Positions 8,534 to 17,537 are shown, counted from the stretch's first letter. The stretch: 64,000 nucleotides of DNA from Arthrobacter sp. ISL-65 (GCF_018613795.1 NZ_JAGGPN010000049.1:1-64000); one strand, 5' to 3'. Notes: a model not told the origin generated them from the letters alone. Made by a program: numbers and translations.

Positions 8534-8826
8534 ATGATCTCGCTTGAACAGGCACGGGCCATTGCGTACGAAAGGCTCGCGCCAGGATGGGAGGCTGGTG
8601 ACTGTGCGAGTACACGGTGGCCGATTACGGGTTCGAGGATGAAACTGTCTGGAGCCTCATCGATGGCGGAAGCCGCCTGGTCATCGACGGGGATTACGGC
8701 TGTGAGTCTGTCGGCAGGGGCAGCACGCTCGTGGACAAGAAAACCGGTGAGATCTACTTCGTGACCTACCTGGAAGCACCCGACTGGTTTGATGCGATGA
8801 CGCCTGTGGGCAGCCACCCATCGTGA
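8534..8826 (+). pseudogene. Small immunity-35-like protein, frameshifted
   Basis: The first 23 residues (MISLEQARAIAYERLAPGWEAGD) are followed, in another frame, by EYTVADYGFEDETVWSL and then LVDKKTGEIYFVTYLEAP. One missing G near 8612 explains the break; the repaired product is about 97 residues. The pattern (N-terminal helix, LVD-x-x-TG) resembles the Imm35/YrhB group of small immunity-like proteins; that assignment is tentative. GGAGG lies seven bases before the ATG. Confidence 0.55.
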
Positions 8827-8842
8827 AGGGCGCTTAAGGCAG

Positions 8843-9454
8843 ATGGACCCTTTAGGGTCTTTGCGTATGAAAGCAACATCCGACTACCGCCCGACTCGAT
8901 CCGTCCAGCGCGTCGTCATCGTCCACGGGTACGAAGCCGCACCGGACGCACACTGGTTCCCTTGGCTCCAAAACGCACTCCAAGCCAAAGGCAAAGGCGT
9001 CACAGTCGTGCCTCTCCCTGCCCCGGATGCTCCTGAAACGGCAGCTTGGGAGAACGCTGTCAGTGCTGCACTTGGAGTGCCCGATGCAGGAACGGTGGTC
9101 GTGGCGCATTCCCTCGGTGCGATCACTGCACTACGCGTGTTGGCTGCGCTTCCGGAGCCATGGGAGCTAGGCGGTCTTGTGCTGGTAGCGGGCTTCACCA
9201 AACCGCTGGAAGCATTGCCGGAACTCGATGGCTACCTCGCAACTGACGTTGACGCTGAACGGGTAGCAGGGAGCATTGCTGAGCGAACAGTAATCCGCTC
9301 CGACACGGACCCCTTCGTACCACCGGCAGTTTCAGATGACCTTGCCAAGCGCCTCGACGCACAGCTGCAGGTTCACCCAGGAGCGGGACACTTCATGGCA
9401 GAAGACGGGGTGACAACCCTGCCAGCTGTGCTTGACCTGCTGCGGTCGTCCTAG
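8843..9454 (+). CDS. RBBP9/YdeN-family serine hydrolase
   Basis: The 203-residue alpha/beta hydrolase shows VVIVHGYEAAPDAHWFPWL near the N-terminus, nucleophile elbow VVAHSLGA (Ser), an Asp in SDTDPFVP and a C-terminal His in GAGHFMAEDG. These are the catalytic triad and the diagnostic HG-x-x-x-xPxxHW-x-WL motif of the family. Cytoplasmic; the substrate is unknown. An ATG at 8867 is an alternative start. Confidence 0.85.
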   Translation: MDPLGSLRMKATSDYRPTRSVQRVVIVHGYEAAPDAHWFPWLQNALQAKGKGVTVVPLPAPDAPETAAWENAVSAALGVPDAGTVVVAHSLGAITALRVLAALPEPWELGGLVLVAGFTKPLEALPELDGYLATDVDAERVAGSIAERTVIRSDTDPFVPPAVSDDLAKRLDAQLQVHPGAGHFMAEDGVTTLPAVLDLLRSS

Positions 9455-9608
9455 GGAACGGCTATTCGTCGAAGAAAACGTCGCCACTGTTCATCGCCGA
9501 TCCCTGGCCTGAGCCGCAACGAAATCTGCTGGCAGATCTCGGACCACTACCCGCCTTGGTGTTGGTTCCTGCTCCAGTGACCTGGGCGACTACGCAGATG
9601 CGGGGGTT

Positions 9609-9752
9609 TCAGCCTCCCGACGGGTTCTCAACCGGTGTGCCGTCCGGGTCTTCCGTAATGGGGCGGTCTTCCTCGGGTTGCGTGTTCGGGTTTTCAGCTT
9701 CAGGGTCCTTGGGCTTGCCGTGGGGCTGTCCTTCAGTTCCGGGGTTGCTCAC
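9609..9752 (-). CDS. Small disordered acidic protein
   Basis: The 47-residue product reads from a GTG start with a near-perfect AGGAGG six bases upstream, which decides the start. The sequence (SNPGTEGQPHGKPKDPEAEN, NTQPEEDRPITEDPDGTPVE) is rich in Pro, Glu, Asp and Asn with no hydrophobic core, so it is intrinsically disordered. Function unknown; such proteins are often stress-linked in actinobacteria (inference). Confidence 0.7.
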   Translation of the reverse strand: MSNPGTEGQPHGKPKDPEAENPNTQPEEDRPITEDPDGTPVENPSGG

Positions 9753-10038
9753 GATGTTCCTCCTGTTGCTTTCGTGCCGTGTTCGATGACGTAATCCCAC
9801 CACAAAGGGACGCATGTTCACAGGGTCGCCGAAGCCCATGCTCTGGTGGCCCGCTTCGGAGAGACTCCAGGACATTGCGCAGGGGCGAGATCGAGACGCT
9901 GGCACGACACCTCTTTTTTCAGCCCATACAAGGTACTCGCGGCCAGCGATAAACATTGTGCGATCCCATTACCCGACAGTGGGGCAATAAAGGGCCCTGA
10001 CAGGGCATCTTCGCCTGCTCCGGCGTCGAATAACCGGT

Positions 10039-10218
10039 ATGAACTACTACAGCCCGGCGGCGCAGGAACGGGCCAGAGACGCCGCATACGATGCAGTTGA
10101 AAAGGTACTTAGCAGCATGTTCGAACCGCTTAGCCGGCATGCCCTGACAGCCCGCTGGAACCAAGCCATGGAAGCCATGGCCAAACACCTCGAAGCCCAA
10201 GACAACGGCATGGAATAA
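10039..10218 (+). CDS. Small helical hypothetical protein
   Basis: This 59-codon frame encodes MNYYSPAAQERARDAAYDAV, then a helical stretch with FEPLSRHALTARWNQAMEAMAKHLEAQ. Composition is protein-like and the amphipathic pattern continuous, but the ribosome site is weak. No family recognised. It lies between the disordered-protein gene and the decayed membrane gene on the other strand. Confidence 0.55.
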   Translation: MNYYSPAAQERARDAAYDAVEKVLSSMFEPLSRHALTARWNQAMEAMAKHLEAQDNGME

Positions 10219-10372
10219 CTTTGACGGCGGCAGCGCCACCGGATCCCACCTGTGAACCTCCGGAACAAGAAGTCACTGATGGGAGAGCTCGCCAGCTGCC
10301 GCTGAACGATGGCCCCGTCATTGACCCGGAACGGGGATGAGTGGCGGGGGATGCCCCGGGCCCAGAAGACGA

Positions 10373-10983
10373 TCATGAGACCTGCGGTGGCGGCCCCACC
10401 TTAGTACATCCACGGCGCTGCCCATGACCCTTCCGGTGCGGGGATCGCCACGGCAATACGACGGCGGCCCTGGCCAGGAGAACCTCCGCGGCCGCCTGCA
10501 GGGGCCTTGCCCGGTACTCCGGGTAGGCCAGCCGGATCAGGGGGATGACCGGCAGCAGGAACACTGTGAGGCTGAAGACCACCCAGATGATGTTGAACGT
10601 GAAGATGGCCATGCCCAGCACCAGCAAGGCCAGGAACTTCAGCAGCTGCCCAACCCTGAGCGGGTTCTACAGGGTCCACCGGCTCAGGAGCCGCCCCCAC
10701 GCCGGGAGCCCGAGCAGCCAGCCGCCGCACCAGAAGCCAACGTTCGTTAGCGCCAGCGGCACGAGCAGGGCGCCGGGAAGCAGGAACGCCACGGTCTGCC
10801 GAAGGGACGGGACCATTCCGGTGGGGCCGAAGACGCATGCCCCGATCAGCAAGTAGGCGGCCACGTACCAGGGAGCAGCTGGATTATGGGATCGGCCAGG
10901 TTGAACACCAGAAGGGTCAGCGCGGGGACCATGACGCAGACCGCCGCGAACGTCCACGGGCGGCAGACGGCGGAGCCGGGCAT
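10373..10983 (-). pseudogene. Multi-pass membrane protein, multiply frameshifted
   Basis: Three frames each hold membrane-protein pieces in order: MPGSAVCRPWTFAAVCVMVPALTLLVF, then WYVAAYLLIGACVFGPTG through LTNVGFWCGGWLLG, then MLVLGMAIFTFNIIWVVF with LLPVIPLIRLAYPEYRARPL. The intact protein would have about five helices and 200 residues. At least two frame changes separate them, near 10885 and 10668. The first ATG overlaps the stop of the DUF2199 gene (TGATG), so it was translationally coupled. Confidence 0.65.
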
Positions 10984-11480
10984 CAAGGCAGGGAAGCGAG
11001 GATGTCGTGGGGCCACTCTTTGGTGAGCACCCCGTGCAGCTCCTCGTTTGGGCTGGCCACGCAGTAGGGCGTGTGACCCGGGTTCAAGACGGCTAGCTTC
11101 ACCGGGGCGGCGAACAGGCCCCAGGGCTCGATCCTGTTGGCCAGGTAGCCGGTCAGCTTCAGGTCGCTGTACTCCGGGGCATTCCAGACCCTGCAGGCGA
11201 ACTGAAGGTCGTCGGGGTGGATGGCGATCCACACCCCGAACCGGAACTCATACCCGCATTCCAGCTTGACCGGCAGGAGTGCGCGGACGAACGGGCTGAT
11301 GCCCTGGATCTGCATGAGCGTCGCCTTGTTGGGATCCGGGTCGCTCAACCAGCTGTCCTCGGCGCGGTGCTGCTCCGGACTATTCAGGACCGGGTCCGGA
11401 AGCCGGAAACGCACATCGCGGTCGTGACCTGACACCCGCTGTCCGCACAGGCCACACTTATGCCGTTTCGGCCAGACCAT
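10983..11480 (-). CDS. DUF2199 domain protein
   Basis: The 165-residue product has an N-terminal CGLCG zinc-finger-like motif, then RFRLPDPV, a variable region, and the core LPVKLECGYEFRFGVWIAIHPDDL. Cys-x-x-Cys followed by the F.FGVW segment is the DUF2199 pattern; function is unknown. It overlaps the decayed membrane gene by one base (TGATG), so the two formed an operon. Confidence 0.75.
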   Translation of the reverse strand: MVWPKRHKCGLCGQRVSGHDRDVRFRLPDPVLNSPEQHRAEDSWLSDPDPNKATLMQIQGISPFVRALLPVKLECGYEFRFGVWIAIHPDDLQFACRVWNAPEYSDLKLTGYLANRIEPWGLFAAPVKLAVLNPGHTPYCVASPNEELHGVLTKEWPHDILASLP

Positions 11481-11595
11481 TTCCCCTCCGTTTGTTGTCC
11501 TCGGCGCGAGTCTACGGGGTCATTGCCGCTCAGCGTTCCTCGCCAGAGTCTTTATTGACACCCGGTCGTCGCTTCGCGCTGGTAGGGTCCCGCCC

Positions 11596-12492
11596 ATGGA
11601 CGACGAACTGTTGATTGCCCCGACCGCTTCCATCGCGGACGTTGCCCGAAGGGAGGGTTTCGACGAGAACTTCCTGAGCCAGCGCGTTCCCCTGCCGGGC
11701 CTGGCCGGCGTGGAGACCGTCCTGCTGCCGTACACGCACTTCTCGGTGCTGATGCGCCTGGACAAGCGTCTGGCCGCAGTCACCGGGGTCGGCATCGACG
11801 GCGAGAAGCTCATGGACCTGGACCGGTCCGGGATCAACTGGCGGCTGGACCCGCGGCTTCCCGCGGACCAGCAGACGGGGGAGCGGGTCTACGCCCGGAA
11901 CGACCTCGACCGCGGACACCTGGTCCGGCGCTCATCGGCCGTCTGGGGCGACACCGCGGCCGAGGCGGAACAGGCCAACGAGGACACCTTCCACTACACC
12001 AACGCCGCCCCGCAGGCGGCCAAGTTCAACCAGGGCATGGAACTGTGGCTGGGCATAGAGGACTACCTCCAGCAGCACGCCGCCCAGTACCGGAGCCGGG
12101 TCGTGGTCTTCACCGGTCCGATCTTCAGCGCCCTCGATCCGGTGTACCGGGGCGTGGACATCCCGCTGCGCTTCTTCAAGGTCGCCGCCTTCATCCACGA
12201 GGGCGAGTTGGCGGCCACCGGGTACGTGGTCGACCAGACCCCTGAGCTGGCCGATATACCCGAGGTGCCGCGGCCAGGGGCTGTTGAGGACCTCACGCCG
12301 CTGGGCGCGTTCCGGACGTTCCAGGCCCCGATCAGGGACATCGCCGTACTCACCGGGCTGGACTTGGACCAACTGGTCGAGGTGGACCGGATGCCCATCG
12401 CCGCCACAATCGGAGCAGCCCCAGTGGGGTCCACCTGGCGGGAGTTGGGTACCGTCGAAGATCTAGACCTGGACTTCGATCTGGAGGGCTAG
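11596..12492 (+). CDS. NUC1-type DNA/RNA non-specific endonuclease
   Basis: The 298-residue product has the catalytic motif DRGH (Asp105-Arg-Gly-His108) in ARNDLDRGHLVRR, and the metal-ligand region FHYTNAAPQAAKFNQG with Asn136 and Asn145. Both match NucA/Serratia-type nucleases, which cut single- and double-stranded DNA and RNA. There is no signal peptide; the first 40 residues are polar, so the enzyme appears cytoplasmic or leaves by another route. No inhibitor gene of the NuiA type was recognised nearby. The ATG lies 15 bases after GTAGGG. Confidence 0.9.
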   Translation: MDDELLIAPTASIADVARREGFDENFLSQRVPLPGLAGVETVLLPYTHFSVLMRLDKRLAAVTGVGIDGEKLMDLDRSGINWRLDPRLPADQQTGERVYARNDLDRGHLVRRSSAVWGDTAAEAEQANEDTFHYTNAAPQAAKFNQGMELWLGIEDYLQQHAAQYRSRVVVFTGPIFSALDPVYRGVDIPLRFFKVAAFIHEGELAATGYVVDQTPELADIPEVPRPGAVEDLTPLGAFRTFQAPIRDIAVLTGLDLDQLVEVDRMPIAATIGAAPVGSTWRELGTVEDLDLDFDLEG

Positions 12493-12778
12493 AGCCGGGT
12501 CCAAGCGGGGCCTACGCAACAACCATTTGGACTGCACAACGAGACGTTCCAAGGAATTCCATAGTTCTTCCAAGGACGAATGTGGACACTTGAATCGGTC
12601 GGCGGCGGTGAACCATCGGTCCACCCTCCGGGACTTGGCTTCCTAACCCAGTCCGCCGTCGACCCCCCACACACACATTCAAGTACAGGTGTGTCCTCGG
12701 CACAGTCGAGAGCGCGCACGACCGGGAATCGCGAGCATAGGCCTGGCATGCGCAGGCGCACCAACCGTCCGTGGAGCT

Positions 12779-13045
12779 TCATTCGGGCCTTCGAGCAAAA
12801 TGGTCGAGCAGGGTTTGGTCTTCGCGATCCTGCCAGTCGCTCAGGTGGACCAGCAGCGCCAGTTCAGGGTCTCCCGGGTGCTCGGCGAGATGCTGGAGCA
12901 GCCCGGACCGGACTGTCTCCTCGACTGCTGTATCGCCTAGGACATCGCGGATGAGACGAAGGACCTGACGTCGGATAGTGCCGTGCCCGGATTTTTCCAG
13001 CGCCGGTTTGCGGTCTGCCCGCAGTCTGGACTTCGTTGTCGACAT
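12779..13045 (-). CDS. Hypothetical helical protein
   Basis: The 88-residue product (MSTTKSRLRADRKPALEKSG, then VLRLIRDVLGDTAVEETVRSGLLQHLAEHPGDPELALLVHLSDW) is basic at the N-terminus and helical after residue 25. No family recognised. The ATG at 13045 was chosen because upstream residues look non-coding. It diverges from the broken gene at 13080-13677. Confidence 0.55.
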   Translation of the reverse strand: MSTTKSRLRADRKPALEKSGHGTIRRQVLRLIRDVLGDTAVEETVRSGLLQHLAEHPGDPELALLVHLSDWQDREDQTLLDHFARRPE

Positions 13046-13079
13046 CACGCAAAGCATCGCGCCTGATGGCACCGAGCAT

Positions 13080-13677
13080 CTCACCTTCACTGACTGCGTC
13101 TGTCACCGCCGGTGCAGCAGTCCAGTCCTGACCGTTCGGGAGACGCCGTGGAAGCCGGATGCGTTATACCCACTCGCTGCTCGGGTGGTCCTTGCCCAAA
13201 AAACCAACGCCGGCCGCACGAAGGTGCTCCCGGTCCTCGCCTACCCCCTGCTCCCGGTCGTGAGCTTCCGGGAAAACGGCGGTGAACTTACCTCCGCCCT
13301 GGTCTCGTTCCTGCCTACATATGGCTTCCAGCTGGCCATGAGCCCCGACTATTCCGCGATCCTGGAACAGGCCGCCGAGCAAACCTCGGCCCACTGCAGG
13401 TTCACCTATACACCCAGGGCCCGTCTCGAACTCAGCATCGCCGGCGAGATCCTCCACCGTGAACAATTCGACCAGGAGAATGCCGACGACGCCGCCTGGC
13501 TTTGAACAGCAGCGTAGGCCAGCGAGATCCTCGTTATCAGCGGAGATAATCTGAAGATAACCAGCACATCCCTCGACCTTCGTCCGGCGGCCCAGCGCGG
13601 GACACTGGTCATTGGCCGCGTCTCGATCACCGTCGACGGCGCCTTGGAATATGAACCGCGTTTGACTGACGCCTAGG
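13080..13677 (+). pseudogene. Hypothetical gene with two in-frame stops
   Basis: Plus-strand coding quality is good from about 13145 (ELTSALVSFLPTYGFQLAM, HCRFTYTPRARLELSIAGEIL, ENADDAAWL) up to a TGA at 13503, then after a TAG at 13512 continues in the same frame as ASEILVISGDNLKIT, AAQRGTLVIGRVSITVDGALEYEPRLTDA and a stop at 13677. High GC3 on both sides suggests one gene of about 190 codons interrupted by nonsense codons or compensating indels. The start is not determined. Function unknown. Confidence 0.5.
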
Positions 13678-13755
13678 ATTTGGCATGCCGCACGTCTAAT
13701 GTCAGCCCGGCTCGGAACGCCGGAACCGTAGATTCCCACGTCCTATGCTTGCGGC

Positions 13756-13976
13756 ATGTTGGGACGCCTGCGTTCGAGCTCGCCATCCTGGGTCTTCCTT
13801 GTACTCATGGCGATCTCCGGGGTGGTGGGCTGGTCACTGATGACCAGCGTCCTGCACGGTAGCGGAGGCTCAATCTGGCCATCTACGGGCTGACTACGGT
13901 TCTGGCCCTGCTGGCCTTTGTCGTCTTGTGCATCTCAGCCCGTCTCTTGTACCAAAGAATTCGACGCGAAGACTGA
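13756..13976 (+). pseudogene. Two-helix small membrane protein, frameshifted
   Basis: The ATG frame gives MLGRLRSSSPSWVFLVLMAISGVVGWSLM and TSVLHG; the next frame continues RLNLAIYGLTTVLALLAF, VVLCISARLLYQRIRRED and stop. One missing base near 13860 joins them into a ~73-residue protein with two membrane helices. Function unknown. Confidence 0.55.
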
Positions 13977-14124
13977 CCGGACCTAGCAGGCCGGCCGCAC
14001 GGCTGGTCAGCGGACCTCGGGCGTAGAATGGCGTCACGCGGCGCCGTGATGTCGAACGGCCGCGGCATGGTTCCCAAATCAAGGGCGAATTCGGACCAGC
14101 ACGATTCACTGAGGGGTGACTGAT

Positions 14125-14283
14125 GTGACAGACGCAAGACCGGACCTATCGGAAGAGGTTGACGGCGAGGACGTCGAGGCGATCCAAAACGATGAGAGCC
14201 TTACAGCTGCCGACCGCGTCGACTTGATCGCAAACCAGGTTGTGGCCGAAGACGAAACCGACGAAGCGCAGAACCAGGGCTGA
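14125..14283 (+). CDS. Small acidic protein
   Basis: This 52-codon frame with a GTG start encodes TDARPDLSEEVDGEDVEA, IQNDESLTAADRVDLIANQVV and a Glu/Asp-rich end. GAGGG lies nine bases before the GTG; an in-frame GTG at 14116 is too close to that site. Very acidic and probably partly disordered. No family recognised. Confidence 0.6.
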   Translation: MTDARPDLSEEVDGEDVEAIQNDESLTAADRVDLIANQVVAEDETDEAQNQG

Positions 14284-14351
14284 CGGCCCAGCGGCTTCTG
14301 ACACGAATTCCCGGACGGAAGCCGGCATGGAAGCGGCTTGTTCAGCCAGTT

Positions 14352-14860
14352 CTACTTCGGCGGATCAACTCCCGCATCGCCGTAGTTGGACGGTTCGTCA
14401 TCAAATTTTCCGACGACGGCGAGGTCGATGTAGATTCCGGTATTTGCGCCCTCCACTTCCTTGGTTTGGAGGATCCGGTAGAAGCCGTCACCCCAGCCGG
14501 AGTGGGACAGCACGACGTTCTCACCGTCCTCGGCCAGCGGCATCAGGATGTTTGCTGTACCGGGTGGATGTGGTTCGTCGGCGTCCATGAGGTCAGACCA
14601 GCAGTTGGGGTCGTCTGATTCGAAAACGTCCGGCCAGGTCATGACGTCCGTTGGCATGCACCGGGACACGGCCTCCGCGTCGAGGAGGGCCCGACATGAA
14701 GGGTTCCGCGAAAGGCGTCCGCTCACCCGCGTGCTCGGTGTAGCCGGTCACCGTCCTGCCCACGTCAGAAGACGGGTGGCGACCTAGGTTCTCTTCGCCC
14801 GCCGCCCATCCCATCAGAGCTCCCCAGCCATTCTCTGACAGCTCCGCCCAAGATGCTCAC
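14352..14860 (-). pseudogene. GWGAL-family protein, DUF4241-like C-terminus, frameshifted
   Basis: A strong ribosome site (AAAGGAGG) precedes a GTG at 14860. The product is spread over three frames: VSILGGAV; then ENGWGALMGWAAGEENLGRH with VTGYTEHAGERTPFAEPFM; then CRALLDAEAVSRCMPTDVM, NCWSDLMDADEP and SHSGWGDGFYRILQTKE. The last part, with GWGDG-x-Y, resembles DUF4241 (tentative). Two indels would need repair to give about 168 residues. The ENGWGALMGWAAG block recurs at 19516 as ESGWGALIGWAAG, showing a paralogous pair. Confidence 0.55.
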
Positions 14861-14891
14861 GGCTCTGCCTCCTTTACGTCACTCCACATGG

Positions 14892-15240
14892 CTATTCCCT
14901 TGCCGCTGCGATGTGTGCGTGACCCTGACACCCCAATGACAGGGCCACGCTGTGAGCCTGCTGAACCACAGACAGGTCGGCCGCCAGGGCTTCCATGCCG
15001 GGAATGGGCTGCCCGGGCTTTTCGGCAGGGTCGCCGAACCACTTATGCCAGACGGTGGCCACGACCTCCTGGGTGATGGGCTCACCAATGGCAATCAGCC
15101 GTACGAGGTCTTCCATCTCCGGGTTGTACTCGTCGGCGGGCGCCCCAGTTCCAGGACGCCGAGCAGGTCGTGCTTGTTCAGACAAGCCGTCACTGCCTGG
15201 CGTAGACGGGCACCGGCAGGCGTCGTGGTGTGTTCATGGC
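14892..15240 (-). pseudogene. DUF1871-like copy, frameshifted
   Basis: One frame gives RLRQAVTACLNKHDLLGVLELG and the next continues APADEYNPEMEDLVRL, ITQEVVATVWHKWFGD and a longer C-terminus. This aligns end to end with the intact protein at 4377-4679. One G missing from the run corresponding to plus-strand C's at 15143-15146 explains the break. The start is unclear: an ATG near 15239 is out of frame, so a second indel may exist. Confidence 0.65.
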
Positions 15241-15332
15241 GCCGGTCTCGAAGCGTACGGGCCGGCACCGAGGTGAGAGACGGGGGAGTGGGCACCTTGT
15301 GTAGGCTCCTAATAGATGCAATTGGGGGATTC

Positions 15333-16030
15333 ATGAAAGCCAGCTATTTTTTCCGTCCGATCTGGCGGATGTTCGATGTAAAAGGCGTGACCGGCCGGGC
15401 CGAATACTTCACGTACGCCGTGACGTCTTTCGTGGTGACGGTGATTCTGACCGTCGCGGCCTTCCTCTTCTTCAACCTCAACTGGAGCGTCATCGCCCCC
15501 CGGAGATGCTGAACGAATCCGGCAGGCTGCTGTGGGAACCGCCAGACGGCCTGATGGGCGCCTTCGCTTTCCTGTGGCTGGGACTCCAGGCCCCAATGTT
15601 CGCGCTGACGGTCCGCCGGCTCCGGGACCAGAACGCAAGCTTCTGGGCGCTGGCTTGGCTCATTTTTCCGCTCGTGGGACCGGCCGTCCTCTTCGGGTAT
15701 GGGTTCGTGCCCACCTTCCATGACTACGAGGTGGAATTGCCTGACGGCACCAGAGTCATGCGGTCCCAGCAGCTCTCGGGCCGCTGGCTCCGGAACACCC
15801 TTGTCGTTGGTGCTGTCGTTGTCGGCGTGACGGCAGCCTTGGCCAGTTCCATGTCAGCGGGCGTCTCCGGAATGCAACTCGAGGGCGGCAAGAAGGTCGG
15901 GGTGAACCGGAACGCCTCCGCCTTCAAGCGAGACGGCAGCATCAACAACCGCACCAGCATCCTGGGCGGCCGCTCAGCACATACCCGCGGCGGCGGATCC
16001 GTGAGGGCATCCCGCAACAAGTACAAGTGA
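15333..16030 (+). pseudogene. DUF805 membrane protein, frameshifted at a C6 run
   Basis: The ATG frame gives MKASYFFRPIWRMFDVKGVTGRAEYFTYAV then a membrane helix. After the six-C run at 15496-15501 the frame shifts to PEMLNESGRLLW with three more hydrophobic segments, including APMFALTVRRLRDQNASFWALA, a DUF805 hallmark. One added C restores a 231-residue protein. The C-terminus is basic (RTSILGGRSAH, SVRASRNKYK), and its tail recurs at 5196-5280. It heads a cassette of genes overlapping by 4 bases. Confidence 0.75.
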
Positions 16031-16389
16031 AAGTGAACCCCTTCCTCGCCGTGCCCGTCATTGCGGGGGTCCTCTGGCTCGTGCACGTCGGTCTGGGCAC
16101 CGCCCGCCACCGGGCCTACCGCTACACCCGTTGGATCCTCTTCGGCGGGCTCTCGTTGACGGCCCTGGTGTTCTTTCTGCTTGCCGTCCAAGCGAGTAGG
16201 TCGGTGCCGCCAGAGTGGAAGGAGGACTCCCTTGACGGGGTCTTCGAGTTTGTCCTGGCACTGGAAACCCTGCTGGTGATGCTGGCTGCCGCGCTTCTGG
16301 AGGTCATCCACGTCGCGGTAACACAGACGATAGGGGATGCCCGTGCAAGGGCTGCAAGCGGGACTTCGGTCACGACCGGCAGCCTATGA
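16027..16389 (+). CDS. Small membrane protein
   Basis: The 120-residue product starts at GTG overlapping the DUF805 stop (GTGA), implying translational coupling. Hydrophobic segments lie at about 5-22, 38-54 and 74-96, with short basic loops (GTARHRAYRYTR). No family recognised. It lies in the DUF805 - this - 16386 - DUF3592 cassette, all membrane proteins joined by 4-base overlaps. Confidence 0.7.
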   Translation: MKVNPFLAVPVIAGVLWLVHVGLGTARHRAYRYTRWILFGGLSLTALVFFLLAVQASRSVPPEWKEDSLDGVFEFVLALETLLVMLAAALLEVIHVAVTQTIGDARARAASGTSVTTGSL

Positions 16390-16976
16390 GGCGCCGTGAG
16401 ATCTGGGGTATCGCTCTTTTGGCTGCAGCCGGCCTGACAGCCCTTGGTGCGCATGCGGTTCTTGAAGCCGATCGCGCTGCCACCAGCCAGCGCCTGCTCC
16501 TCTACGTCGGTGTGCCAGCGTCCAACATCGGCGACGGACTCATGATCCTGGCGATCCTGACTGGGGCGGCGGGCATAATGCTCCTGCTGCCAGCATTGAT
16601 TGGCAGGATTCCCCGGACGTTGCTGCGGCGCACCATCGGCTGGACCACGGGGATGGCGGCCGCGGCGGCAGTGCCCTACCTGGGCCTCGTCCTCGTCTTC
16701 GCATACCTGGGCGCTGTCGGCATTGGCGACACCGTGAAGGTCGTGGCCGCAGACGGCCAGTCCGTCCTCGTAACCCAGGACGGCTTCGACGGGGACATCG
16801 TAGACATCTACACCGAACACGACGAGTTCCACTACAAGTGGGCACGCCGCGCCCCCGAGATCTCTGGATGGCCGCGGGTGAAAGACCAGGACTGCCGACT
16901 GGACGCCACCGGGGGTGGGCTGCAGTTCGCCTGTGGGGTCACGAGGGTGGATATTGGTCCGAAGGAATTGCGGTGA
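16386..16976 (+). CDS. Membrane protein with soluble C-terminal domain
   Basis: The 196-residue product starts at ATG overlapping the previous stop (ATGA). Three hydrophobic helices occupy about 8-26, 48-72 and 83-112. A polar C-terminal domain follows, with DTVKVVAADGQSVLVTQDGFDGD and a cysteine pair (CRLDATGGGLQFAC) that could form a disulfide. No family recognised. Cassette position suggests a joint role with the neighbouring DUF805 and DUF3592 proteins (inference). Confidence 0.7.
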   Translation: MRRREIWGIALLAAAGLTALGAHAVLEADRAATSQRLLLYVGVPASNIGDGLMILAILTGAAGIMLLLPALIGRIPRTLLRRTIGWTTGMAAAAAVPYLGLVLVFAYLGAVGIGDTVKVVAADGQSVLVTQDGFDGDIVDIYTEHDEFHYKWARRAPEISGWPRVKDQDCRLDATGGGLQFACGVTRVDIGPKELR

Positions 16977-17458
16977 CAGATGGCAGGAACTCCGAACCGG
17001 GCGCGCTACCGGTAACTGCGACGGGGGGCGCCTTGAAAACCGTGATGTACGTCATTTGGGCGCTATTCGTCCTGGCCCGCGGCCGCGTGCATCCACGCTG
17101 CACGGAAGACGAAGCGCCGGGAACGGCTGATCGGCGCCTGGCCCAAAGTCGAGGCCACCATCACCGGCAGTAGGGCCGGCTGGACTCCGGCGGCGGCAAT
17201 TCCACCCCAAGTCGGCGCTACTGGCCGACCTACCAGTTCACCGGACCGCAGGGCTTCCTCTATGGGGGGAATCTGAGGTCTCGTACGCCAAACCCCCTGT
17301 TCCGGGCTCGGCGCTGGAGGTGGCGTACAACCCCGCCGATCCAGGCCAGTCGCTGCAGGTGGCAGACCCGTCCAATCGGCTGCTCGAATGCCTGTTCCGC
17401 TGTCCGGACTGTTCGCGGTGGCCTCCTTTTGGTTCATCGGCGTCTTTCCTCTCAACTG
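16973..17458 (+). pseudogene. DUF3592 paralog, decayed
   Basis: Starting at a GTG that overlaps the preceding stop (GTGA), the pieces LKTVMYVIWALFVLA, then (other frames) YWPTYQFTGPQGF, LEVAYNPADPGQSLQV and a final WFIGVF-like end at 17458 match the intact DUF3592 protein at 4742-5185 in order. Several frame changes are needed, so this copy is broken by more than one event. Confidence 0.75.
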
Positions 17459-17537
17459 ATTTACCAGGTGCTAGCTTCGGTCATCGCCTCCCCAACACTC
17501 ATGCCATGCAGGATCCGGGGTCGACCGCACCAGTGGA

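Noticed and set aside
9455..9608. Short minus-strand peptide-like stretch (ICQQISLRLRPGIGDEQW)
   Set aside because: It may be a gene remnant, but has no start, no ribosome site and no paralog in the window.
12493..12778. Open frames between the nuclease and the gene at 12779
   Set aside because: Low protein character, no ribosome sites and no similarity to other window genes.
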